Of a stretch of 64,000 nucleotides of DNA, positions 49,935 through 61,641 are shown piece after piece. This DNA is from Cordilura impudica. Lineage: Eukaryota; Arthropoda; Insecta; Diptera; Scathophagidae. Numbering within the stretch: the stretch's first letter is position 1; each line of letters begins with the position of its first letter. The notes under the pieces were generated by a model, which saw only the letters and a program-made list of their open reading frames with translations, searched no databases and had not been told where the DNA came from. The stretch covers positions 115,868,852 to 115,932,851 of the forward strand of contig OY821521.1 in the NCBI GenBank assembly GCA_963682025.1. The letters run 5' to 3'. A program made the position numbers and the translations under genes.

Positions 49935-52820
49935 ATGAATAATAACCAATATTTTTCTGAGTTTGAAAACTTTGTTAATTATTTAAAAACAGTAAACTTT
50001 GCATATTTAAATATTTTATCATTTAACGTTAGAAGCATTTCTTCAATAGATAAGTTCAATCAGTTCAAAACGCTCATTTCTAGATTTCCACAACTACCCA
50101 ATATAATTGCGATTCAGGAGACGTGGTTTGATTCAGATTTACTTCAAATTTACCAAATCCCTGGTTATAAATGTGTACATTGTTGCAGAGCAGATGGTTA
50201 CGGAGGCACTTCGGTTTATATACGCGATAACTTACAATACAGTATAGAAGAATGTGAAAGTAAACAGTTTTGTGAGAAAATTGTTTTATCATTGGATAAT
50301 TTAAAAATTAATGGAAGACCGCTGAAAATAATGTCATTTTACAGATCTCAAAAATGTGATGTCAATAATTTCTTCAGTATAATAGAAAATTTAATAAGCG
50401 CATATGGTCGAAATTCGTGTATTATTGTGGGAGATTCGAATATTGACTTTTTAATGAATTCTTCGTGTGCATTTTCAAATTTACTTGAAACTTATGACTT
50501 TAAAAGTTCTCATTCGCTAGTGACTCGACCAACGTCTGGGACGTCAATAGACAATGTATTCAGTAATATATTAAATACACTTACTATTGATGTTATTGAA
50601 TCCAATCTATCGGATCATAATATGATTTCATGCAAGATAAAAAGTAATGTCCGGAACTGTAACTCTGTTGAAACTATTCACAAATCTTGTGACTATGATA
50701 AATTAAAAGAATACCTTCAAAATGATGTTAATATTAATTTGAACACTGGCAATCCATCGAATGATACATCAAATTTAATAAAATACCTCTCAGATGCTAA
50801 TTCAAATTCTATGGTTGTAAGGACATCAAAAAAGTTATTAAAATATAAAATAGCTCCATGGATGAACGAAGATCTTCAAAATCTGATTTTATTAAAGAGG
50901 AATATCTTAAGACAGAGAAGAAGAAGACCGGATAATGCTGATCTAGAAAACAGACTAAAAAGAATAAGTAAAGTAATTAAGAATGCATATCGAGAGTCGA
51001 TGAATAATTATTATCTAAACAATATTTGTAATATTCAACAAGATCCAAAAAAATGTTGGAGATTTTTGAACCAAAGCTTAGGAAGACACGTGAAAAATCA
51101 AATCAGATTAAAAAATTCTGCTGGTGAACTAATAAATGATGATGTAATAAAATGTACACTTCTAAATGAATATTTTCTGCAAATTCCCAAAACTATGAAA
51201 GAAAACATTATTTCTCACCCCATAGACTCTTTTAATAGTCTTAGAACCATGATTCGTCATAATAGTAGATTCCAGTTCAGTGTTATAACGATCGAAGATA
51301 TTCTACAAATTATTTCAAATCTATCCGCAAACAAGAAATCTGGCCATGATAACTTGTCCCCAAGTATTTTTTTAAGGTGTAGTCAAGAAATCGCACCGCA
51401 TTTATTTAATATTCTTCAGAGCATTATGGAAACTTCAGAATATCCAAATATTTTAAAAATCTCAAAAATTGTCCCTTTGCCTAAGGAAGTAAATGCTAAT
51501 GTCGTGGAGAAATGTAGACCTATTGCGTTATTATCCATAATTGATAAAATTTTTGAGAAAATAATTCACCAACAAGTACTAACGTATTTTGAAAATAATA
51601 AACTACTCTATGAATGTCAATATGGTTTTCGAAAAGGAAGTGGAACTGAGAATGCAGTGGCGAATGTTGTTAACTACATATGTAAGGGGTTGGACCAAGG
51701 ATTTAAAGCGGTAGCAGGTATTTTCTATGACTTTTCTAAAGCTTTTGACCTCGTTGATCATAATATAATGTTACAAAAGTTGGAATATTATGGAATCATG
51801 GGTCAAGAATTGAATCTCTTTAAGAGTTATTTAACAAATAGAAAGCAGTTCGTGGAAATAAATAGCAGTCATAGTTTTCTTGGTGATGTTGAGCATGGTG
51901 TGCCGCAAGGCAGTGTTTTGGGTCCACTTTTGTTTATAATTTATGTGAATGACATAATAAATCTTGGACTTTCAGGAAAGATTTACATGTATGTCGATGA
52001 TATATCATTGTTTTATCCCTATAAACATGAAACGGCATTAAAAGCTTATATGGAAAGAGATGCAGCATTGATTTTTGAATATGCAAGGCTAAATAAATTG
52101 GTAATAAATACAAAGAAAACTAAAGTTGTAAGATTTAAGCCCTATAACAACGCTGACAGTTTCAGTATTTTTGTGGATGGGGAAGAAGTGTTCGAAAGTC
52201 AATCGATAAGGTATTTGGGAGTGGAATTACAAAGTAATTTGTCATGGAATATGCACATTCAAAATTTGAAATCGAGAATATCTCCAGTTATTGGATTGCT
52301 GTACAAATTTAAAAATAAATTTAATGAAAAAACTAAACTATTACTATATCAAGCATTAATTCAAAGCCATCTAAATTATTTAGTATTAGTATATGGTTCT
52401 AAAAATAATACTGAACTCAAAGCGTTACAGAGGGTACAAAATAAAGCATTAAAAACGGTTTATAATTTACCGATAACGTATTCGACGGTTTCTTTATACA
52501 AAGATGTTGCAAAAAATGTTTTACCTATATATGGGCTTTATAAAAAGCAATTGCTAGTATTTATATTTAAAGCAATGCGGAATATTGGTCACAACACAAT
52601 ATCTTTTGGAATTAATCAATCAGCCATCAACACACGAAATAGCTCAAATTTAAGAGTGACAAGATGCAGGCTCGAAACCACTAAGCAGAGAATTGAATAT
52701 ATTGGGTGTTTGGAATTCAATAATTTACCGCAAAGTCTAAAAACTATTGAACGAATTTCAACTTTTAAATCCTCTTTAAAGGAGCATTTGTTAAACAATT
52801 TAGAAATGCTTTTAATTTAA
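49935..52820 (+). CDS. LINE ORF2: endonuclease and reverse transcriptase (961 aa)
   Basis: The frame is uninterrupted. Residues about 25-240 are an EEP endonuclease: LNILSFNVRSIS, IAIQETWFD (catalytic Glu), VGDSNIDF (Asp/Asn) and SDHNMIS (His). RT spans about 460-760: KKSGHDNLSPSIF, YGFRKGSGTENAVANVV, the motif A Asp in FYDFSKAFDLVDHN, GVPQGSVLGPLLFIIYVND and the catalytic box MYVDDISLF. The usual YADD is YVDD. A C-terminal domain with ALQRVQNKALKTVYNLP follows. No RNase H domain is apparent. It nicks DNA and copies the element RNA at the target site. All catalytic residues are present. Confidence 0.9.
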   Translation: MNNNQYFSEFENFVNYLKTVNFAYLNILSFNVRSISSIDKFNQFKTLISRFPQLPNIIAIQETWFDSDLLQIYQIPGYKCVHCCRADGYGGTSVYIRDNLQYSIEECESKQFCEKIVLSLDNLKINGRPLKIMSFYRSQKCDVNNFFSIIENLISAYGRNSCIIVGDSNIDFLMNSSCAFSNLLETYDFKSSHSLVTRPTSGTSIDNVFSNILNTLTIDVIESNLSDHNMISCKIKSNVRNCNSVETIHKSCDYDKLKEYLQNDVNINLNTGNPSNDTSNLIKYLSDANSNSMVVRTSKKLLKYKIAPWMNEDLQNLILLKRNILRQRRRRPDNADLENRLKRISKVIKNAYRESMNNYYLNNICNIQQDPKKCWRFLNQSLGRHVKNQIRLKNSAGELINDDVIKCTLLNEYFLQIPKTMKENIISHPIDSFNSLRTMIRHNSRFQFSVITIEDILQIISNLSANKKSGHDNLSPSIFLRCSQEIAPHLFNILQSIMETSEYPNILKISKIVPLPKEVNANVVEKCRPIALLSIIDKIFEKIIHQQVLTYFENNKLLYECQYGFRKGSGTENAVANVVNYICKGLDQGFKAVAGIFYDFSKAFDLVDHNIMLQKLEYYGIMGQELNLFKSYLTNRKQFVEINSSHSFLGDVEHGVPQGSVLGPLLFIIYVNDIINLGLSGKIYMYVDDISLFYPYKHETALKAYMERDAALIFEYARLNKLVINTKKTKVVRFKPYNNADSFSIFVDGEEVFESQSIRYLGVELQSNLSWNMHIQNLKSRISPVIGLLYKFKNKFNEKTKLLLYQALIQSHLNYLVLVYGSKNNTELKALQRVQNKALKTVYNLPITYSTVSLYKDVAKNVLPIYGLYKKQLLVFIFKAMRNIGHNTISFGINQSAINTRNSSNLRVTRCRLETTKQRIEYIGCLEFNNLPQSLKTIERISTFKSSLKEHLLNNLEMLLI

Positions 52821-53046
52821 TATAATAAAAAATAATAAATAAAAAATTTTTTATAAGTAAATGTAATCTTTTAAATGAAATTGAAATGAAATGAATATTA
52901 ATAGTAGCATAGAATTTATTATTTTGATTAATTGTAATGCCAACTCGCCTCAACAATGTCATATGACGCTGAGGCAAACTTTTATTTTTTGTAATATAAA
53001 ATTCTTTGTTAATAAATTAAAATAAATAAAAAAAAAAAAAAAAAAA
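52821..53046 (+). terminator. LINE 3' UTR and A-rich tail
   Basis: 226 bases end with repeated AATAAA-type signals (AATAAATTAAAATAAATAA) and 18 A residues. They include a GTCATATGAC palindrome at 52957-52966. Confidence 0.75.
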
Positions 53047-53845
53047 GTCTTCGAAATTTTCTCAACATTTTTGGTTTCTTTTAAACAAATATTCTCTGTG
53101 TACCTATTAAAAAAATATATTTATGAATTTCAAAAGGCAATGCGACATAGACCTGCTTTGTTCATAAGCTTTCATAAGACTGGATGAAATTGTTGTTTAC
53201 TTTTACTCTTTGGTGAGTATTTTTTTTTTTGTTCGGCTGTATACTTATAAGAAGCAGAGACCACCGTGCTTGGTACGGCCTTCACTGCTATATAGTTTCT
53301 TTTAACTGGCCAAATAATTCTTCATTGCGGCCGTATAGGTCGGGTCGAGTAACAAAATAATAACCAAAAAAAAAGCTCTCTCAATTTTTTTTTTAAATAT
53401 TGCCATATTTGAAAAATAAATTTTTTTTTACATACTAAAAGGAAGTTTTCACTATTTACACAATACAATTCAACATCTAACCCAGTGTTGCCAACTTTTG
53501 AATTTGAATAAAATTAATGAAATATATTTTCATTTATTGATTCCAAATACTACTACCTGGGAATTATTATCGAACTTAAATTTTTGGGCTTTACTTTGCA
53601 TACCATGAAGTCAAATTTTGAAGTCATCATGAACACTGGTTCAAATTAGGGATACCAAACGCAAAGAACCAAATGTCTCAAAAATTTTAAACAAAATAAT
53701 TTGTTCTTTATTTTCTGAAAAACTTCATCCAAAAAATTGTGAAAAATAATATATAGATAACATTCTCATCAAATTTCGCTTTATTTATGTAACAATTTTA
53801 ATGTTCGCAATTCTTAAATATCATTTGAGGTGTTCTAAACTTCAT
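53047..53845. other. AT-rich spacer without genes
   Basis: I see no coding sense. A slightly GC-richer piece (53260-53350) contains CAGAGACCACCGTGCTTGG. Confidence 0.5.
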
Positions 53846-54344
53846 TGTATAATGCTCGAAGTAGATCGCCTATAATGTTCGAAGCAAATTAAAAACACTT
53901 GTTGTTTTCGTTTGTAAGTCTAAAACGCCAATTCTTTATTTACAAACAATAACCCTTCTTATAAAGAACTTATGAGAAGTTCTAGACTTCTTCGCTAAAA
54001 TGAACTTTCTAAAGTACTCTTAATAATTATTAATACTAAGAGAGATGTTCTAACATGCTCTCGATAATTTAATTCTACATTCAATTAGTTAATGGGGTGT
54101 GGCTTAGTTTGGAAAACTGGATACTCATTGAATCAATGTCTAGTGGCGCGCGGCGTCACTCTCAGTTTCATTATTACTCACTGAGAATACAAGTGCTGCC
54201 GCATTCCATTCAGTACATTGACCATATGTAGTATGTGTGTATGGCTCGTGCCATAGAAATGAGAGCCACCCCATTGTTTGTATACATGACGCTGTACGTT
54301 AGCATTTGGCCTACATTCGTACGCTACGTCATGTATACACGACA
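53846..54344 (-). repeat. Element D 3' LTR (limits inferred)
   Basis: On the minus strand TGTCGTGTATACATGACG matches the B LTR start in most positions, and the other end reads CGAGCATTATACA. GGACCGGGG abuts it, in the place of a purine tract. There is no partner LTR in the window, so the limits rest on these similarities. A 12-bp inverted repeat GTATACATGACG/CGTCATGTATAC lies near the start. Confidence 0.6.
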
Positions 54345-54926
54345 CCCCGGTCCTAAAAAAAAATCCTACAACTGTTTGTAATAAGAGTTGTTTGAGTTTT
54401 AAAATGTAGTACGGTGTCTTTGAATTGAATGGGTTTTGTTTTAAGTACAATATGATTCATTCTTGTTTATACTGTTTGGTGAATGTTTACAATAATTTTT
54501 GTTTAATTGTTTTTTTTTTTGTTTAATTTTTTTTTTTCTTTTCATTCAACAAATATAATGTAATTTGATTTTGGTTGTTTTTAATTCATTTCTGTTTATT
54601 TTTTTTTTTTTTTGTTTATATGAGTGGTCTGTGGAGTTTTCTGTAATTAGGTTATAAAAAGAAATGTATGCAATTGGTCAAATGGGTTTTTGTTTCATGA
54701 TTGTACATAAAAAAATTTTAAGTGTTGAAATTATTTGTACATTTGGTTAAATGATTTTCGTGACTTGATTTTACAAAATAAAAAAATTTTAAGTTTTTGA
54801 AATTATTGATTTAAATTCTAATTTTGCATAATGTTACATATGTTAATTTGGTTTTACATAAAGAATTTTTAAGTGTCTCAATTATATATATAAATTCTTA
54901 TTCTATAAATTATTACAAATTTCGTG
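54345..54926 (-). other. Element D 3' untranslated region
   Basis: Very T-rich on the + strand, with several T runs. The purine-rich border is at 54345-54360. No env-like frame is seen. Confidence 0.6.
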
Positions 54927-57265
54927 TTACAATGTTTGCTCGTTCATATGTACATATTTTATATTCTTGTCCTTTTTTTTATATAGTTTTCCATTATATT
55001 TCTTTAACAAGTTCTTGTGCATAATTTTTTCTTTATCTTTAATTTTCAAAGTGACATTTAAGTCATCAATTTTAATTACTTCATATGGTCCCCTATATGG
55101 AGCTTCATATTTTCTTCTATTTTCTACTTTAACTAGTACTAAATCTCCTATTTTTAATTGTATGCTGTTTTCCTTATTAAATGAATTAAGTCTACGTTTT
55201 TTCTTTACCTCTAGTATTATTTCCCTAGCATAATCTAATGGTTTTCTTAACCCTATTTTGAGCTCATTTGCATAGTTATCTATATTGTATATTTTGTCAT
55301 TGCCTGTAAAGTTTTCACCCGGTACGTTTGGTAATTTTCCAAAAACCAATTCAAATGGGGTGTATTCTGTATCGATATGTGGTGTTATGTTGTATGCAAA
55401 TGCGTAGTATGAAATCCACTCGTGCGAATTATCTTCATCAACGAAAGATAAAAAGTATTCATTCAGGACTCTATGTTTCCGTTCGACTGTACCTAAAGTC
55501 TCGTGATGGTACGGCGTTGAGAATCTCTGTTCTATTTTTAACAAATTGCATACTTCCCTTAAAAGTTCGTTTGTAAATTCTGTAGCCTTGTCAAATTTTG
55601 AAGTTCTAAATGTCCCATATCTTAATATTAAACTCTCAACCATAGCCTTTGCTACTGATTTGCTTCTTTTGTCTCCATAGGAACTGCTATAATATATTTT
55701 GTCAGTTCACACTGCTTTGTCAGTATGTATCTGTAAAAACCTGTTGGACGCAGTGGTCCTACTGTGTCAATTACCACGGTCTCAAAACTATTCCCAGGTG
55801 TGTCCGTTATATTGAATGGTTCTTTTGTGTGCCTTATCTGTTTGTTCCTTTGACAAAGATCACACGTTGATACATATTTTCTTACCATCTTGTGCATATT
55901 TTTCCATACATATTTTTGTTTAAGCCTTATTAAAGTCTTTCTTATCCCGAAATGACCTCCGCATGGTGTGTTGTGATACAATTTAATTAATTTTGTTCTC
56001 TCTTCGCTATCTATTATGTTCCGAGATTTAGTATATAGTATAATGTTGACGTCATTATTATTTTTAATCTTGTTAAATTTTTCTTTTAATTTCCCATGGG
56101 TTATAATATCAAATATTTCGTCACCTTTTTCCAGTGCGAATATAGCATAATTCAATCTGCTTAACCTGAAACATAGTTTCTCCAACATATTATCTAGATA
56201 AATGGGATTATCACTACATTTTACGATCGTGTGGTTCACAGAATGATTATCTTCAATTCGTAAGTATTCCTTTGTCGACTTTGTTAATATAAATTTTAGT
56301 TTTCGTGCACGTTTTATATCTTTCATGGATGTACATCCCCACATCTTGAGCTCATGACGCTCAATAGGAGATGATTCATCCTATTCCTCAATTTCATATT
56401 TACCCTCATTATCAATTTTATCATTATTTACCTCATTTTGTATCATTTTCCTTTTCATTGTTCTAGTAATCACCAGCGTCTTTTTGCTTAATTCGTCAAT
56501 TTTATTGGGTACCATAGTTTTCAGTATGTCAGAATTTAATTCTATTCTTGACAATGCGTCTGCATTTGTGTTGCTTGTCCCTTTTTTAAATATTATTTCG
56601 AAATCATAATCCGATAGTTCTAGTCTAATTCTTGTTAATTTGGAATTTGGGTTTTTATGAGAAAACAATGCGAACAATGGACGATGGTCAGTCACTACAG
56701 TAAACTTTCTGTCATACCGGTATGGACGAAAAAATTGTATTACTGGTTTGTTCCTTTCATGCTTGTTCAACGAACGGCTTGCGAAAGATATAGGTCTATC
56801 TTTGCCAATTTCTCCCTGCGATAATATTGCTCCCAGCGCATAATCTGATGCGTCTGTTGTTAGTATAAATCGTTCCTCAAAGTTTGGATATTGAAGAATC
56901 GGTGGACTTATTAGTTTGTTTTTCAATGTTTCAAAAGCCGTTTGACATTGTGTTGTCCATTCAAATTTTGCACCTTTCTTTAACATAGCATTCAAACAAC
57001 TTGCCGTTTTAGCGAAATCTTTTACAAATCTTCTATAGTAATTACAAAATGCCACGAAGCTTCTCACCTCATCTGCATTCTTTGGAATGGGATATCTAGT
57101 TATTGCATCAAATTTTGATGGATCCGGCTTGATGCCGTTGGGAGTAATCAGATGACCAAGATATATCACTTCTGGTCTCAAAAATTGACATATATCCGGA
57201 TTTAGTTTCAAATTATATCTCCTTAGTCTGTCAAAAACCCTCACCAAATTGTGATTATGGTGTTG
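54927..57265 (-). pseudogene. pol: Element D RT thumb, RNase H and integrase
   Basis: From the C insertion point the frame reads HNLVRVFDRLRRYNLKLNPD and YLGHLITPNGIKPDPSKFDA (RT end), RNase H with ILTTDASDYALGAILSQGE and TVVTDHRPLFALF, and NADALSRIE. After a TAG near 56381 come the integrase HHCC finger (YHNTPCGGHFGIRKTLIRLK, CDLCQRN) and Asp 1 in VVIDTVGPLR. A one-base loss near 55655 shifts the frame; Asp 2 sits in KFDKATEFTNE (SDxGTEF expected) and Glu in GTVERKHRVLNEY. The C-terminus ends HKNLLKKYNGKLYKKK. The RNase H block that normally holds the middle glutamate is short (NKPVIQFFRPY), so some residues have been deleted. Confidence 0.85.
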
Positions 57266-57618
57266 TATTGGGTTTTTAAGAATCGTTGTCCATAAAAAGA
57301 TGTACACGGTTTGAAGTATTGTTTTATATTGATTGTTTTATTATCAAAACCTTTTTTATATATATGAATAGTTATAATCAATTTATATGGTAACTAAAAG
57401 CTAAACTTATATGATAACTAAAAGCTAAGCGAATTAGGGGGTAAATGAAAATACTCAATGGCTAGACACTGGTATGTGTAAGGTGATCCAACGACGGTAT
57501 TAAATGTTTGTATTTAAATGTATCGTTCGTTGGTACTAAATATTTGGAATTATTTGTCGGTCATTGCTATTAACTATTGAGTTTAATTATTACTAATTAA
57601 GTTGGTATTTTCACTACA
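57266..57618 (-). repeat. Element C 3' LTR
   Basis: 353 bp, from TATTGGGTTTTTAAG to TTTTCACTACA on the + strand. The purine tract follows at 57619-57630. Confidence 0.9.
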
Positions 57619-57923
57619 CCTCCCCTTTTAAAGAGAAAGATCCCATAGAAATCAGTGATCAAGTGATTTCGATGAGAGCTTTGTTCAATACTATATAATA
57701 TACTTCTTTTAATAATATTTAATAATATTTAGTAATATTTAATAATTTAATAATTTTGTTAAATTTTCCTTTTTTTTATAATTTTCTTATATAATATTTT
57801 CCTTATAAATAAATTTGTTAATCATGATTACAATGAATTTGAAAAATTAAACCAAAACTTACTACAAATTATTATTAAGATTATATATATATCTGGCCAG
57901 CTCTATATACAAAATTATAAAAG
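57619..57923 (-). other. Element C 3' untranslated region and PPT
   Basis: CCTCCCCTTTT at the border is the purine tract on the minus strand. AT-rich sequence follows, with repeated AATAATATTTA units near 57710-57750. No gene is seen. Confidence 0.65.
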
Positions 57924-59200
57924 TTATTTACTAAAAATTTTAATATTTCCCTTATAAACCTTTTGAATTTTCCCTTTTATCTTTACAAATACATTATTCT
58001 TGTCGTCAATGTCAATCACTTTAAATGGTCCTTTGTAAACTGGTTCCAGTTTGTGTGACGTGTGATTCCTAATGAATATCTCCTGACCTAGTGTAATGTC
58101 AGTATTGTTGATGTTCTTGTCATAGAAAATCTTTTGGTATGTCTTCGTTTTGTCAATTAATTGTTTCGCTCTATTCATGCAGTTTGTAGACGGAATTTTA
58201 CCTCCTTGGTATAATCGTCAAAATTATATATGGTGTCTACCTTGTCGTGTGTTATCAGTGGATTTTGATTTGGTGCGTTTGAAAAAATTAATTCAAATGG
58301 GCAGTATTCATGTACCGTTGAAGATGTTGTGTTGAAAGTATACGTAAAATATTTTATCCATTCATCCCAATCGTTTCGGGATGCGTGAATGTATGAGCGT
58401 ATGTATTCGTTAAATGTGCGATGTGATCTTTCAACTGTTCCTACTGTTTGATGGTGGTAAGGGGCTGATGTTGACTTTTCTATCCTTAGAAGTGTTAGAA
58501 GTTCCGAAAGAATTTGATTGTTGTGCTCAGTATCCATATCGCTAAGAATTTTTACCATAGGCCCATAAATTAATATAAAATGCTCCACTAATGCCTTTGC
58601 TATGGTTTTGGCGTTTTTATTAATTACTGGTATTGCTACTAGATATTTGGTGAGATCACATATTATAGTGAAAATGTATTGATTACCGTTTTCTGATATA
58701 GGAAGTGGTCCTACTGTATCTATTATTACTGTTTGAAAAGGTTTTTGCGGTGTTGGGGTGATAATCATATTTGGTTTTATGTGTTTCGTGGTCTTATTAA
58801 TCTGACATTGAACACATTTCTTTACATATTGCCTCACATCTTTAGTGATATTTTTCCAATAGTAAAATTGTCTAAGTTTCTTAAGAATTCTAGTTGTTCC
58901 TGGGTGTCCTCCGAAAAGGTGGTTGTCATGAAATTTTCTCAACAAATTTTGTTGTTCATTTTTGTTAGTTATTATCTGTATTTTGGGAGTTAGCGCTATT
59001 TATAATTTGTGTATATGTTGATTAGATTTTTGTTTAAATTTTTCAATTGATACGAGGCTAAATAAGTTATCATTCGAATTCATTTGTATTTTATTTAAAT
59101 TTCTACTTATTGCTTCTTTTTCAAGAATTGGAAAAAATTGATCTAAATCAATATTTCCATTAGCAAAAGTGTTCTGTATATTAATTCTCGGTGCTAGCAC
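57924..59200 (-). pseudogene. Element C integrase
   Basis: Upstream frame 59200-59000 (INIQNTFANGNIDLDQFFPI) matches the pre-integrase region of element A. Frame 58945-58175 holds the intact finger (FHDNHLFGGHPGTTRILKKL, CVQCQIN) and core residues in VIIDTVGPLP, LSDMDTEHNN and GTVERSHRTFNEY. Frame 58178-57924 holds the C-terminal fold (QEIFIRNHTSHKLEP, YKGNIKIFSK). Catalytic and zinc residues survive, but the frame shifts near 58950-59000 and 58175 break the protein. Confidence 0.8.
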
Positions 59201-59399
59201 TTTTTTTTACCTCGTTTAAAATGAAGGATTGGGGTGTTTCCGTCAATATTCACCTTAAGTTTAACCCACTTTTTTTACGCAATCGAAGCCAATAGTTTCG
59301 AAAACTTTAGGCTTTTTATTAATTACTGTATTATTTCCTTCATTAATTTTATCATTAGTCGTATTTCGTGATTGTGCGCGTGTGGTTACCCTGCAAACA

Positions 59400-61595
59400 G
59401 TATTGATGGAAGGGATTGATTTAATATCATCGAAGGCGATTCGAGACAGCGCGTCCGCTCCTGAATTGTCTTTACCTCTATGTATTCTACAACAAAATCA
59501 TACTCTTCCAGTTCCAATCGAATTCTGGTCAATCTGCTAGAAGGGTTTTTTAAAGAATATAAATATATATATGTAGGGTCGAAAGTGATTAATTGCTCAT
59601 TGTATTGCCATTAATTCTTGTTCTATTGGGGCTTTATTTGATTCTCCGTTTGTGAATGCACGTGACGCATATGCTACAGTTAACTGTATCCCATCTCGTT
59701 CCTGTGATAATATTGCGCCGCAGGCTATTTTGCTTGCATCTGTAGTTATGTAGAATGTGTTGTCAAAATCCGGATATTGAAGAATTTGTGGAGATAGTAA
59801 TGCTGCCTTGAGATGTTGAAGTGCTTGCTCACAGTCAGCCGACCATATGAAGGGTTCTTTTTTCTAGTTAGTCTAGTTAAATGTACAGAATAAAATGCAT
59901 ATTCGATATAATGTAAATTCGATATAAAATGTAAATTCGATATAAAACGTCTGTAATAATTACAGAAAGCTACGAAACGACGAACTTCATCGCCATTTGT
60001 GGGTCTGGGGTAGTTTCTAATTGCATCGTATTTGTTTTTGTCCGGCAAAATACCCTTATCGGTACATCTATGACCCAGATATGTCACTTCGGATCTGAAA
60101 AAAGTACATTTGTCTGGATGTAATTTTAAATTACAATCTCTGCATCTTTGGAACACAATTTCCAAGTTTTTTAGCATGTGTTTTATTGAACATCCTGTGA
60201 CAATAACATCATCCATATATATAAAAGTTTTCGAAGGTGCTAAACCTGCAAACGCCAGATTCATCATTCTCTGAAAGGAATTTGGGGCTACTTTTAAACC
60301 ATATGGTAAACGGGTGAACATATATGAACCATTTTCCGTTGAAAAGGAAGTAATGTTTCTTGATTTTTCATTCAATCCGATTTGATGAAATCCCGAGGTT
60401 AAATCTAAGCAACAGAAAAATTTTGCTCTTCCCAATTGGTCTAAAATGTCCTCAATTCTGGGTAGTGGAAATTTATCCGCTATTAACTTTTTGTTAATTT
60501 GCCTATAATCGATAACTAAACGCCATCTTCTGTCAGGGTTATTTGGTAACGATTTCTTTGGTACAAGCATTATAGGACTATTATAATTGGACGCTGATGG
60601 TTCAACTATTCCGTCCTGCCGTAGTTTTTCAACTTGTCTTTTTATTTCCTCCTTTTGTGAGTGTGGCGTACGATAATTTTTGATGTATACAGGATTGTGA
60701 TCTGAAACTCTTAAATTTTGTGTATAAAAATTATTTGTGCTTATCTTATCACTTTCCAAGGCGAAGATATTGATATACTTTGAACATAATTTAGTCAATT
60801 CATCTTTAATGATTTCAGGAAAATTTTGTGTTAACTTCTCCAAAATTGTTTTGTTTCTTTCATTATTAACGTCAGATGCTTTCAGAATTTCATAGTCAGA
60901 CAGTTTTTCATAATTTAATGATATTTTATTTAAATACTTATTTTCAGAATATGTGTTTACAATTCGTACATATGGAAAGTTTCTCGATACTATGCACCAA
61001 GCTACAAATACTCCATCTTCTATTGTTTGGCTTGGAACGACTAAATCAGAAACTTCATTATCGACAGTAATGGTTCTGAAAACTTCCGCGCGAGTTGGTA
61101 ATGTTATTGTATCATCACCTATTCTTTCAAGTATTGGGATATCTATGGGATAATTTAAATTGTAAGGTCTTAATGAGAGTAAATTTGAGTTTGCGTCTTG
61201 TCCATATTGAATACTTGCATTATAAGTTTTCAAGAAGTCTAAACCTAAGATACCTTGAAATGGAATTGGGAACGCATCCGAAATTACATGAAATTTTTGT
61301 GGGATGAGAAAATACCTTACTTTTAATTCAATTTCAATTGCCCCGAGTGATTCAATAATTCCTTTTCCTATTCCAGATATTTGTATAATGTTTTTTTGTT
61401 GATTTTTAACGAGTTAAGGGCACCGATTTTAATTAGTGAACTGTCCGCTCCGGTGTCTACAAGGAATGTAGTTAAATCATTATGAGGTGATATCCGAATC
61501 TCAATAAAACTACTTAAATGGAGATTTAAGTGGAATATTTTCCTCACTGACCTAATATGTGCCTTGTGTCCATTTAATCCTGATGATAACCCCCC
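59400..61595 (-). pseudogene. Element C protease, RT and RNase H
   Basis: Protease starts LVDTGADSSLIKIG; a frame change follows in an A run near 61393, after which SGIGKGIIE and GILGLDFLKTY appear. The long open frame (61233-59746) holds RT: RRWRLVIDYRQINKKLIADK, FHQIGLNEKSRN, FTRLPYGLKVAPNSFQRMM and catalytic YMDD in TFIYMDDVIVTG. Three short repeats of GTAAATTCGATATAAA type (59905-59950) disrupt the RT end (NLHFISNLHYIEY). RNase H (59880-59400) is present only in shifted, stop-containing frames. It is non-functional. Confidence 0.8.
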
Positions 61596-61641
61596 GCGTC
61601 TGGGGGGGGAATCCCGTTTTCCGAGACCCCCTGTGTAAATC

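Larger units (their letters stand above)
48718..53046 (+). mobile_element. Apparently intact LINE (CR1/jockey-like)
   Basis: Two complete ORFs are followed by a short 3' UTR and an A-rich tail (ending in 18 A at about 53029-53046). ORF1 to ORF2 spacing is 61 bases. The 5' boundary is set only approximately, at the start of a more GC-balanced leader about 160 bases before ORF1. No flanking duplication was found by eye. The intact frames mark it as the youngest-looking LINE in the window. RT and ORF1 architecture suggest the CR1/jockey group; the exact clade is not certain. Confidence 0.8.
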
